64,000 bases of DNA, from positions 1,426,001-1,490,000 of the forward strand of contig NZ_CP022823.1 of the NCBI RefSeq assembly GCF_002269255.1, read 5' to 3'. Origin of the DNA: Klebsiella quasivariicola (lineage in GTDB: Bacteria > Pseudomonadota > Gammaproteobacteria > Enterobacterales > Enterobacteriaceae). The notes beneath the pieces are model-generated. The model made no database searches. It had not been told where the DNA came from and saw only the letters and a program-made list of their open reading frames with translations. Below, piece by piece: positions 1 through 7,677 of this stretch. Within the stretch, counting starts at the first letter, position 1. Every line of letters starts with the position of its first letter. Both the position numbers and the translations under genes were made by a program.

Positions 1-851
1 GTAAACCGAATGCCTGTAAAGATGAGCAGGGCCGTCTGCGCGTAGGCGCGGCGGTCGGCGCCGGTGCCGGCAACGAAGAGCGCGTAGACGCGCTGGTGGC
101 CGCGGGCGTTGACGTTCTGCTGATCGACTCCTCGCACGGTCATTCTGAAGGCGTCCTGCAGCGCATTCGTGAAACCCGCGCGAAATACCCGGACCTGCAA
201 ATCATCGGCGGCAACGTGGCCACCGGTGCAGGCGCGCGCGCGCTGGCGGAAGCCGGTTGCAGCGCGGTGAAAGTGGGTATCGGCCCGGGCTCCATCTGTA
301 CGACCCGTATCGTCACCGGTGTGGGCGTGCCGCAGATCACCGCTGTTTCCGACGCGGTGGAAGCACTGGAAGGGACCGGTATTCCGGTTATCGCTGACGG
401 CGGTATCCGTTTCTCCGGCGATATCGCCAAAGCCATCGCTGCCGGCGCGGCCGCGGTGATGGTCGGCTCTATGCTGGCAGGTACCGAAGAATCCCCGGGT
501 GAAATCGAACTCTACCAGGGCCGTTCTTACAAATCCTACCGCGGAATGGGCTCCCTTGGCGCCATGTCCAAAGGCTCCTCTGACCGCTACTTCCAGAGCG
601 ATAACGCTGCTGACAAACTGGTGCCGGAAGGTATCGAAGGCCGCGTGGCCTATAAAGGCCGCCTGAAAGAGATCATTCACCAGCAGATGGGCGGCCTGCG
701 CTCCTGTATGGGCCTGACCGGCTGTGGTACCATTGACCTGCTGCGTACCAAAGCTGAATTCGTACGCATCAGCGGTGCGGGCATTCAGGAAAGCCACGTT
801 CACGACGTGACCATCACCAAAGAGTCCCCGAACTACCGTCTGGGCTCCTGA
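1..851 (+). CDS. guaB: IMP dehydrogenase, 3' part (cut by the window start)
   Basis: The reading frame is open from base 3 to the TGA at 849-851, so only the C-terminal 282 or so residues of a protein of about 488 are present. IMP dehydrogenase oxidises IMP to XMP with NAD+, the first committed step to GMP, in the cytosol. The catalytic loop GPGSICTTR is visible, with the active-site Cys codon at 297-299. The phosphate-binding region [12 protein letters not shown] and the flap region around [10 protein letters not shown] follow. The CBS pair lies in the missing N-terminal half. guaA follows 67 bp downstream in the usual guaBA operon order. Identity is certain from family motifs and neighbour. 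Confidence 0.97.
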   Translation, partial: KPNACKDEQGRLRVGAAVGAGAGNEERVDALVAAGVDVLLIDSSHGHSEGVLQRIRETRAKYPDLQIIGGNVATGAGARALAEAGCSAVKVGIGPGSICTTRIVTGVGVPQITAVSDAVEALEGTGIPVIADGGIRFSGDIAKAIAAGAAAVMVGSMLAGTEESPGEIELYQGRSYKSYRGMGSLGAMSKGSSDRYFQSDNAADKLVPEGIEGRVAYKGRLKEIIHQQMGGLRSCMGLTGCGTIDLLRTKAEFVRISGAGIQESHVHDVTITKESPNYRLGS

Positions 852-857
852 TTTCTT

Positions 858-878
858 CGCCCGACCTCGCGTCGGGCG
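858..878 (+). other. guaB-guaA intergenic stem-loop
   Basis: An 8-bp perfect stem, CGCCCGAC paired with GTCGGGCG, closes a 5-nt loop between guaB and guaA. It is followed by a weak T-rich stretch (ATTTATTTA) rather than a run of T. It could be a weak terminator or a transcript-stability element that tunes guaA relative to guaB. Function is inference. Confidence 0.5.
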
Positions 879-918
879 ATTTATTTACTCTGTTTCACTT
901 GCCTCGGAATTAGCGTCA

Positions 919-2496
919 ATGACGGAAAACATTCATAAACATCGCATCCTCATCCTCGACTTCGGGTCTCAGTATACTCAGCTGGTGGCGCGTCGCGTGC
1001 GTGAGCTGGGCGTCTACTGTGAGCTGTGGGCATGGGATGTCACGGAAGCACAGATCCGCGAATTTAATCCAAGCGGCATCATTCTTTCCGGCGGCCCGGA
1101 AAGCACCACCGAAGAGAACAGCCCGCGCGCGCCGCAGTATGTGTTCGAAGCCGGTGTGCCGGTATTTGGCGTCTGCTACGGTATGCAGACCATGGCGATG
1201 CAGCTGGGCGGCCATGTAGAAGGCTCAAACGAGCGTGAGTTTGGCTACGCGCAGGTTGAAGTGGTTAACGACAGCGCGCTGGTGCGCGGTATCGAAGACT
1301 CCCTGACCGCAGACGGCAAACCGCTGCTGGACGTATGGATGAGCCACGGCGACAAAGTCACCGCCATCCCGTCTGACTTCGTCACCGTCGCCAGCACCGA
1401 CAACTGCCCGTTCGCCATTATGGCCAACGAAGAAAAACGTTTCTACGGCGTGCAGTTCCACCCGGAAGTGACCCATACCCGTCAGGGGATGCGCATGCTG
1501 GAGCGCTTCGTGCGCGACATCTGCCAGTGTGAGGCCCTGTGGACCCCGGCTAAAATCATCGACGACGCCGTTGAGCGTATCCGCCAGCAGGTTGGCGACG
1601 ACAAAGTGATCCTCGGCCTCTCCGGCGGTGTGGACTCCTCCGTTACCGCGATGCTGCTGCACCGCGCTATCGGCAAAAACCTGACCTGCGTGTTCGTGGA
1701 CAACGGTCTGCTGCGCCTGAACGAAGCGCAGCAGGTGATGGAGATGTTCGGCGACCACTTTGGCCTGAACATTGTTCACGTTGAAGGCGAGCAGCGCTTC
1801 CTCGATGCGCTGGCGGGTGAAAGCGATCCGGAAGCGAAGCGTAAAATTATCGGTCGCGTTTTCGTGGAAGTGTTCGACGAAGAAGCGCTGAAGCTGGACG
1901 ACGTCAAATGGCTGGCGCAGGGTACCATCTACCCTGACGTTATCGAATCTGCTGCTTCCGCCACCGGTAAAGCGCACGTCATCAAATCTCACCACAACGT
2001 GGGCGGCCTGCCGAAAGAGATGAAGATGGGCCTGGTTGAGCCGCTGCGTGAGCTGTTCAAAGACGAAGTGCGCAAGATCGGCCTGGAGCTGGGCCTGCCG
2101 TACGACATGCTCTACCGTCACCCGTTCCCGGGCCCGGGCCTTGGCGTGCGTGTGCTGGGCGAAGTGAAGAAAGAGTACTGCGACCTGCTGCGTCGTGCGG
2201 ACGCTATTTTCATCGAAGAGCTGCACAAAGCTGACCTGTACAACAAAGTTAGCCAGGCGTTTACCGTGTTCCTGCCGGTTCGTTCCGTCGGCGTGATGGG
2301 TGATGGCCGTAAATACGACTGGGTGGTTTCCCTGCGTGCGGTGGAAACCATCGACTTTATGACCGCGCACTGGGCGCACCTGCCGTATGATTTCCTCGGC
2401 CGCGTCTCTAACCGCATCATCAATGAAGTGAACGGTATCTCCCGCGTGGTGTATGACATCAGCGGCAAGCCGCCAGCAACCATTGAGTGGGAATGA
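919..2496 (+). CDS. guaA: GMP synthase (glutamine-hydrolysing)
   Basis: The 525-residue product has the normal length of bacterial GuaA and aminates XMP to GMP with glutamine and ATP. The N-terminal class I glutamine amidotransferase domain shows the oxyanion strand GGPES and the nucleophile elbow GVCYG with Cys86. Its His/Glu pair lies in FHPEVTH near residues 181-183. The ATP pyrophosphatase domain starts near residue 210 with the P-loop LSGGVDSS. The C-terminal dimerisation domain ends in KPPATIEWE. The ATG at 919 gives the usual N terminus. It is the second gene of guaBA. The 3' end of guaA is a known integration target for some tyrosine-integrase elements, which fits the integrase remnant just downstream. 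Confidence 0.98.
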   Translation: MTENIHKHRILILDFGSQYTQLVARRVRELGVYCELWAWDVTEAQIREFNPSGIILSGGPESTTEENSPRAPQYVFEAGVPVFGVCYGMQTMAMQLGGHVEGSNEREFGYAQVEVVNDSALVRGIEDSLTADGKPLLDVWMSHGDKVTAIPSDFVTVASTDNCPFAIMANEEKRFYGVQFHPEVTHTRQGMRMLERFVRDICQCEALWTPAKIIDDAVERIRQQVGDDKVILGLSGGVDSSVTAMLLHRAIGKNLTCVFVDNGLLRLNEAQQVMEMFGDHFGLNIVHVEGEQRFLDALAGESDPEAKRKIIGRVFVEVFDEEALKLDDVKWLAQGTIYPDVIESAASATGKAHVIKSHHNVGGLPKEMKMGLVEPLRELFKDEVRKIGLELGLPYDMLYRHPFPGPGLGVRVLGEVKKEYCDLLRRADAIFIEELHKADLYNKVSQAFTVFLPVRSVGVMGDGRKYDWVVSLRAVETIDFMTAHWAHLPYDFLGRVSNRIINEVNGISRVVYDISGKPPATIEWE

Positions 2497-2543
2497 TTTT
2501 GCGTCTGGCAACAGCCTGCACGTAAAAGCAGTAAAGTACCTCT

Positions 2544-2569
2544 AAGCCCGCGTAACTGCGGGTTTTTTT
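2544..2569 (+). terminator. Rho-independent terminator of guaBA
   Basis: A CCCGC / GCGGG stem (2547-2551 and 2558-2562) with loop GTAACT and flanking A-T pairs is followed by seven T residues at 2563-2569. It lies 48 bp after the guaA stop. Confidence 0.85.
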
Positions 2570-2803
2570 GTTTTTATGTCTGGCACTTTCTGGCAGCTGT
2601 AAGCAATGGGAAGCACGGTTTTTTCAATGGAATTTTTGATGGTACTCTCTGGTTTTGAATTCAGGTTTGAAAAAGTACTATGTGATAAATTTCGGTTGAG
2701 TTATGGTATTTGTTTTTTATAAATCATTTAAAAACAGATAGTTAAATAACTTTTCTGAATTTTTTACAACATGGTATTTTTTGATAAAGGAAAACAATAA
2801 ACC
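2570..2803. other. AT-rich spacer between guaA and the integrase remnant
   Basis: No gene is seen here. Composition drops sharply to AT-rich after the guaA terminator, which marks the start of accessory DNA. A purine-rich AAAGGAAAAC just before 2804 is the ribosome binding site of the integrase remnant. I looked for a second copy of the guaA 3' end further right as an attachment duplicate and did not find one by eye. Confidence 0.5.
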
Positions 2804-3181
2804 ATGTTGACTGACACCAGGCTGCGTTACCTTAAGCCGAAGGAGAAACTCTATAAAGTTAATGACCGTGATGGTCTGTATGTTGCGGTCACTCCGGCTG
2901 GAACGATCTCATTTCGTTATAACTATTCAATAAACGGAAGACAGGAGACCGTTACTTTTGGCCGCTATGGTGTGGGAGGGATCACGCTTGCAGAAGCGCG
3001 TGAACGGCTCAATGAAGCTAAAAAAATGGTTGCCGGTGGAAGATCGCCAGCGAGGGAAAAAGCCAGAGATAAAGCGCGTATCAAAGATGCGGAGACTTTT
3101 GGTGCATGGGCTGAGAAATGGTTATGCGGTTATCAAATGGCTAGAATTTGGACATTATCGCAGTTAGCCATTTATTTTTAA
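2804..3181 (+). pseudogene. Truncated P4-type tyrosine integrase (N-terminal arm-binding domain only)
   Basis: The first 110 or so residues are a typical DUF4102 arm-type DNA-binding domain of P4-like integrases: LTDTRLRYLKP at the start, a GLYVAVTPAGTISFRYNY strand, TFGRYG and LAEARERLNEAKKMVAGG. It continues into the core-binding start (AEKWLCGYQMA) and is then lost. From about 3140 the frame reads unrelated residues to a stop at 3181. The catalytic domain with the R-H-R-Y tetrad is absent from this window, so the protein cannot recombine DNA. Intact relatives are near 400 residues. Position and orientation next to guaA fit an element once integrated at the guaA 3' end. The junction at about 3140 is probably a deletion point. 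Confidence 0.85.
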
Positions 3182-3302
3182 GGGCGGCTGAATAATGTGA
3201 TGACGCTATAGTAATGTTAACGTGACACAGAATTCTGAACGCCCTCGAAAATGCCAAGCGTTGGGAATCGCAATCGCTCTTAAATTCTTTGGTATACAAA
3301 AA

Positions 3303-4832
3303 TCATCGGTTCTGTAAGTAAACTTTCAAACCGCTATGAACAATTATATAAGCATTTTTATCAATACTATATTCAACAACCTCTTTCTTGGAAATTTTAT
3401 GTTTAAATTTCACAAAGTTATTACCCCGATCGATTGTCCCAATTAAGGATCTATTAAACAAGTCTTCTAAAAGAAGCTCAGAATCAATCTCATTGCAGTT
3501 GTCTTCTATGATTTCTTTAGCTTGCTCGTACTGGCAGTTATACTTCTTGTCTATTAATTTTAATGAGTCAAAAATATTTTGTATTTGTATTGTGCTATAA
3601 AATGAAGATAGTTCATTATTTAATTCTTTAACTAACTCCGAAGCATATTGACCCAACAAACCATTTACACTATATTTATTTAATGGTATCTCATATCTTC
3701 CGGTTTCTAGCGGTTTAAAAAATAATATTAAGTCTCTAGGACGGAAATATGTATGATCACAAATGTACTTAAAACTAGACTTTGGTGCGAATTCTTCACT
3801 TACTAAACTTTCCCATGCTGATGATTTACTCATAGGAATACATGATTTTACAAATGCATTCTTTGCACGTTTCTCTATTAGTTTTTTTAAACCCAATTCA
3901 TTCTCTTTGTCTTTATTTAGGAATTCTTCTTGATACCAATCTAGACTAGTTGCATAGCTAGAGAACAATTTTGCAATATCTGCCCCCAAGGGGGATAGCA
4001 TTCTTTCGACATCATCACGAATCAAAATAATTGCCTTGGCTGGAATGTTATTTTTGGAGAAAATATTATTATTGACATATTTGGATATTCTAAGTAGATT
4101 TATAATTGTATCTACAGAGTCTTTATTTTCTGCATTAAACCCAATATCTAAGTCATCAAAGAATACGACATAAGAATTTTCATTCTCCACATTCAAAGGT
4201 GATTGTAAAACGGAAACTATAACTCTTTCTAAATGAGGCAGTAATTTATAATATGCAGCTCTGGATTCCTTTATTTCTACATCCTGACCATATTTCCCTT
4301 TAAAAAATCTCTTAAATTGCTCAATGCTGACTTCAAATTTATGTTTTTTGACAAGCTCTAATATTTCGCCTTTATCAATATCAATATATCCAGAGTTTTT
4401 CTTCAAAAATTCTTTTAATAATCCAAATTGTTTTGCATCCTGGGATGCTTCATTTTCAAAGAATAATTTCAATATATGTGTATAGATTAACCATTTGAAC
4501 AAATATTCTTTGCTATGTGACTCATTACCTTCGACAGCACCTATTTGAACAAGAGTTTCCATATTGACAACATCTTGTCGAATAAAAGAGCAGAACAGAT
4601 TTGCATCTCCTTTTGATAGGGTGTATGCATACTCAGCAAATGCACTTTTCCCACACCCTTTTCGACCGACAACGATAAATTTTTCGTTCGACAGTTCACC
4701 GAACAAATCGTGATGATCTTCATAAACATCAAATAATGATACTTTAGAAGTCGGCAGCGATTCTGCTTCTGCTTCTGGAGCACCTAGAAAAAGTGCCGCA
4801 TTTTGCTTTTTTGCAAATTTACTGAATACCAC
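3303..4832 (-). CDS. Uncharacterised P-loop ATPase (Sll1717/FunZ-like)
   Basis: The 509-residue protein has a clear Walker A motif GRKGCGKS at residues 56-63 and a Walker B strand VVFFDDLD at residues 222-229, with a likely sensor region IILIRDDVERML near 280. It has no transmembrane segment or signal peptide. The region after about residue 400 is charged and helical without a recognised domain. It resembles STAND/KAP-type ATPases; I believe the closest named family is the Sll1717-like P-loop ATPases (called FunZ in some enterobacterial genomes), but this cannot be verified here. The gene is strongly AT-rich compared with its neighbours, a sign of recent transfer, and stands alone between a broken integrase and a decayed IS. 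A defence or regulatory role is speculation from context. Confidence 0.75.
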   Translation of the reverse strand: MVFSKFAKKQNAALFLGAPEAEAESLPTSKVSLFDVYEDHHDLFGELSNEKFIVVGRKGCGKSAFAEYAYTLSKGDANLFCSFIRQDVVNMETLVQIGAVEGNESHSKEYLFKWLIYTHILKLFFENEASQDAKQFGLLKEFLKKNSGYIDIDKGEILELVKKHKFEVSIEQFKRFFKGKYGQDVEIKESRAAYYKLLPHLERVIVSVLQSPLNVENENSYVVFFDDLDIGFNAENKDSVDTIINLLRISKYVNNNIFSKNNIPAKAIILIRDDVERMLSPLGADIAKLFSSYATSLDWYQEEFLNKDKENELGLKKLIEKRAKNAFVKSCIPMSKSSAWESLVSEEFAPKSSFKYICDHTYFRPRDLILFFKPLETGRYEIPLNKYSVNGLLGQYASELVKELNNELSSFYSTIQIQNIFDSLKLIDKKYNCQYEQAKEIIEDNCNEIDSELLLEDLFNRSLIGTIDRGNNFVKFKHKISKKEVVEYSIDKNAYIIVHSGLKVYLQNR

Positions 4833-4950
4833 TGGTACTCCTTAATATTTTTGTATAACGCATTACTAATGGACTGCTGTCGCGAATTGCTTAAGCGTAT
4901 TCCAAACCTATTCTCTATTCAATAAGATTTATATACCCAATAAGCCTCAA

Positions 4951-5810
4951 TGTAAATAGACTCGTTTTAGTCCCGTGCATTTTTTGAGTTTCAGCCAAAT
5001 TATAGTGCTGTCGGTATTCCTCCAGTGTCATACTGTTCAGCGATTCATGCGGACGTTCACAGTTGTATTCTGATAACCATTTTCCCGTCATTTCACGTAC
5101 TTCATTCAGCGTTCTGAACAGATAAAAATCGAGTATTTCTTTACGATATGACCTGTTAAAACGCTCAATGAAAGAGTTTTGTTTCGGCTTACCCGGCTGG
5201 ATAAGCTCTAGTTTACTGTATGCTTCTCTGTCCATTCAGCCAGCGCCAGAGAGATAAATTCCGGACCATTTTCCATGCGCAGCATGACCGGATAACCGCG
5301 GTTTTCCGCGATCATGTCGAGCACACAGACTACTCGCGGAGATGGCAGATTCAGATCTATTTCAATCGACAACGCCTCACGGTTAAAGTCATCAACGACA
5401 TTGAACGTGCGAAAACGACGGCCACAGGTCAGCACATCATGCATAAAATCGGCAGACCAGCTCTGGTTCAGCGTTTTCGGCGTAGCCAGTGGTGAGGGAT
5501 TGCGTACCTGCAGCTGTTGTTTGCCCTTACGTCAAAAATCAGCTTCAGCAGACAGTAAATACAGTAAAGCCTTTTGTGATTCCGCGGGTATCCCTGCCGT
5601 AGCAGAACCTGGTAAAGCTTCGGAAAACTGTATCGTGGGTATTGCTCAGCCGCTGCCTGCAGGGCGGCAATAATGGGTTCATCACGCGTGGTATCCGGGT
5701 GGTAATGGTAAGCCGTTCTGCTTAGATTGAGACTCCGGCAGGCCTGACGAATATTGAGTCCGAACGTCGTTACGAGATGAGTGAACAGCTCACGCTTAAA
5801 GGCTGGTTTT
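4951..5810 (-). pseudogene. IS3-family transposase OrfB remnant (DDE integrase core)
   Basis: Pieces of one OrfB can be read in order on the minus strand. First comes KPAFKRELFTHL...RQACRSLNLSRTAYHY from about 5810. Next are DFMHDVLTCGRRFRTFNVVDDFNRE and LRMENGPEFISL, then FIERFNRSYRKEI and RPHESLNSMTLEEYR. Three lesions are visible: an in-frame TGA near 5530 (LIF-stop-R), a frameshift at about 5208-5235, and the second catalytic Asp of the DDE triad replaced by Glu (ENGPEF for the usual DNGPEF). The last codons read out through the IS end to 4915. Confidence 0.85.
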
Positions 5811-6060
5811 AAAGCTTTTTTCGATAACGTCTTTCAGTGCCCGGTTCTCCAGGCTTAGGTCGGCAAATATCTGTTTGAGATGACGATTCTCGTCCTCAAG
5901 ATCCTTGATTTTTTTAATTTCAGAAGCTTCCATGCCACCGTATCTGGACTTCCAGTTGTACAAGGTGGCTTCAGATATACCGGCCTCTTGGCAGACATGT
6001 TTAACGATTCTTCCGACTTCAACCGCTTATCAGGCATTGACGATAGCGATCTCCTTCGTT
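5796..6060 (-). pseudogene. IS3-family OrfA remnant (HTH plus leucine zipper)
   Basis: From about 6015 the minus strand encodes a helix-turn-helix (KHVCQEAGISEATLYNWKSRYGG) followed by a leucine-zipper stretch (IKDLEDENRHLKQIFADLSLENRALKDVIEK), typical of IS3-family OrfA, ending at a TAA at 5796-5798. Upstream the frame is broken near 6020-6032 by two adjacent stops (TGA TAA), probably from small indels. An AAAAAAG heptamer at the OrfA end is the expected -1 frameshift site for making OrfAB. Confidence 0.85.
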
Positions 6061-6178
6061 GGCAGATTGATTATGCCGGATGATCTCTAAATATGAATGG
6101 CACGATTATGCGGGATACTTACAAGTTAGTAATAGAATGTGAATAATTCCCGGCGTTAGCTGAATGAAACGAAACCCT

Positions 6179-6190
6179 CTGTCTCTACAG
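6179..6190. repeat. Left target-site duplication of IS4
   Basis: CTGTCTCTACAG directly precedes the IS4 end and is repeated exactly at 7617-7628. The 12-bp length fits the 11-13 bp duplications known for IS4. Together with 6172-6178 (AAACCCT) it forms the 5' arm and loop of a terminator hairpin whose 3' arm is now beyond IS4. Confidence 0.95.
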
Positions 6191-7616
6191 TAATGCCAGT
6201 CAGTTAAGCAACTGACTGGCCCTTTCTCAGGGCGGTGGTGTATTTCTGAGGCCTCTCTTTCACCACCCTTGGGAAGACCCTTTCCCTCCTTATCGGTAAC
6301 TTGACTAACTGCCCCATACTTTCAAGATCACGCATCAACTCCGGGATACGACCCGGTGAAGCGCCCTGCAACGTCATTAGCATCCGCATCACCATCCCGC
6401 AGGACTCTGAGAAGCTCAGCTGATTTGGCCAGTATCCTTTCAGTTGCCCTGCCATTTTAATCATCTGATATCTCACCAGATTATAAGCCAGCAACACGCC
6501 CCACAACTCCTGCTCCACAAGCTCCGGCTTTTTACTTCTCAGTGTCAACCTGCTCAGTTGCATCGTCTGCTTTATCTCCCGGTAACCCAGCTCAATTTCC
6601 CAGCGATAGCTATACAGATCCGCCATTTCCCCGCCGGGGTAGCGCATGGCGTCCGTCATCGACGTCAGCAGATGGCAGACTTTTCCTTTGCGCGTGATGG
6701 TCAGCAGGCGGGCTGTCATCTCATTTCCCAGACCCGGCCACTTTTTTCGTGCCTGCGGGCTGGTTTTCAGCTTCACCAGGTGGTCGCCTTTACCCAGTTT
6801 TCTGACCTCTTCGTACTGCGCGCCTTTTTTCAGAGGGATCAGCCAGTGCCGGTGTTCTCCCGCCTGGTTCCATGCGTTCAGCAGACCCAGTGAGTAATAG
6901 CCTTTATCCATTAGCGTCAGGGTGTTATCGCCGGTTTGCTCTATAAGTTTCTCCGCGAGCGCATTTTCGCTGTCTTTCATCGTGCCGAAGGCTGCTGCCG
7001 TCAGCAGATGGCTGGTCAGCTCCATCTGGCAGACCATTTTAACCTGTGGGTAGAGTGCCGGGTTTCCGCCATGCGTCTGGCGGGGGAAGGCGATATCGTT
7101 CTCTGGTGTGTCCGGTGTGCGCCAGAACACACCATCAATGGCCAGCAGGGTCAGGCCGCACCAGTGTGGATGCGGCGTGGCGTTATGCCAGAGCTGTGCT
7201 GTCTGCGAGAATACGCGGCGGACGGCTTCGCTTCCCAGACGCTGACGGGCCTGGATCACCGCGCTGGGGGCGACGAAGGGACGACTGCCCGGCAGCATGA
7301 TGTCCAGACGGTTGACGATCTGATGAAGGGGTTCTTTACGTTCAAGCGCCATGCCGACAATGCACCAGACCATCATTTCCAGCGGCAGGCGACGCTTGCG
7401 CAGGGTGACGGTACCGGCTTCGGCCAGACAGCGGGAAATGAGTTCCGGGTCCAGATAGTCGCCCAGAGAAGTCAGTGGGTTACGCAGAGAATCGTAACGG
7501 GATACCAGATCAAGAGCCTGTCCAATGTGCATAAAAAAATCCGGAAACGGGTGAGCATTTCCGGATTCTTACACAGCCACTGGATCGATCAACTGATCCT
7601 TAACTGATCGGCATTA
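6191..7616 (-). mobile_element. IS4, complete copy
   Basis: The element is 1426 bp, the exact length of E. coli IS4. Its terminal inverted repeats are TAATGCCAGTCAGTTAAG at 6191 and the complement TAATGCCGATCAGTTAAG at the 7616 end, with two mismatches in 18. It is flanked by identical 12-bp copies of CTGTCTCTACAG and carries one intact transposase gene, so it is probably active and recent. Next to its left repeat a perfect stem (CCAGTCAGTT / AACTGACTGG) overlaps the transposase stop codon and may end its transcript. Confidence 0.97.
6204..7532 (-). CDS. insG: IS4 transposase
   Basis: The 442-residue DDE transposase matches full-length IS4 transposase. Visible features are the first Asp in LLAIDGVFW, the second in TLMDKGYYS and the YREIK signature (YRWEIELGYREIK) supplying the catalytic Glu, as in the IS4 superfamily. 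There is no frameshift or internal stop. It starts 84 bp inside the right inverted repeat. insG is the E. coli K-12 name for this gene; the assignment rests on close similarity to that protein. Confidence 0.95.
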   Translation of the reverse strand: MHIGQALDLVSRYDSLRNPLTSLGDYLDPELISRCLAEAGTVTLRKRRLPLEMMVWCIVGMALERKEPLHQIVNRLDIMLPGSRPFVAPSAVIQARQRLGSEAVRRVFSQTAQLWHNATPHPHWCGLTLLAIDGVFWRTPDTPENDIAFPRQTHGGNPALYPQVKMVCQMELTSHLLTAAAFGTMKDSENALAEKLIEQTGDNTLTLMDKGYYSLGLLNAWNQAGEHRHWLIPLKKGAQYEEVRKLGKGDHLVKLKTSPQARKKWPGLGNEMTARLLTITRKGKVCHLLTSMTDAMRYPGGEMADLYSYRWEIELGYREIKQTMQLSRLTLRSKKPELVEQELWGVLLAYNLVRYQMIKMAGQLKGYWPNQLSFSESCGMVMRMLMTLQGASPGRIPELMRDLESMGQLVKLPIRRERVFPRVVKERPQKYTTALRKGQSVA

Positions 7617-7628
7617 CTGTCTCTACAG
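7617..7628. repeat. Right target-site duplication of IS4 and 3' arm of the split terminator
   Basis: This is an exact second copy of CTGTCTCTACAG, followed by AGGG and seven T residues (7629-7639). Removing IS4 and one duplicate restores AAACCCTCTGT-CTCT-ACAGAGGGTTT plus a T-run, a textbook Rho-independent terminator with an 11-bp perfect stem. Confidence 0.93.
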
Positions 7629-7677
7629 AGGGTTTTTTTATCGACTACATCACCTGATTTCTGCTGAGCGGCGTGCG

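Larger units (their letters stand above)
4951..6123 (-). mobile_element. Decayed IS3-family element (IS407-group-like)
   Basis: The ends form imperfect inverted repeats. The end at 4951 reads TGTAAATAGACTCG and the complement of the end at 6123 reads TGTAAGTATCCCGC. Both then continue to a shared GTGC..AT. The length, about 1173 bp, fits IS3-family elements slightly shortened by deletions. Both reading frames are broken (see the two pseudogene entries), so the element is dead. Bases outside the two ends (CTCAA on the left, AGTTA on the right) do not match, so no target duplication remains and the flanks have probably been rearranged. Subgroup assignment is from protein motifs only. Confidence 0.8.

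Noticed and set aside
1225..2511. 428-codon open frame antisense to guaA
   Set aside because: It is a shadow of the GC-rich guaA gene on the opposite strand, with His/Arg/Gln-rich composition typical of antisense frames and no domain.
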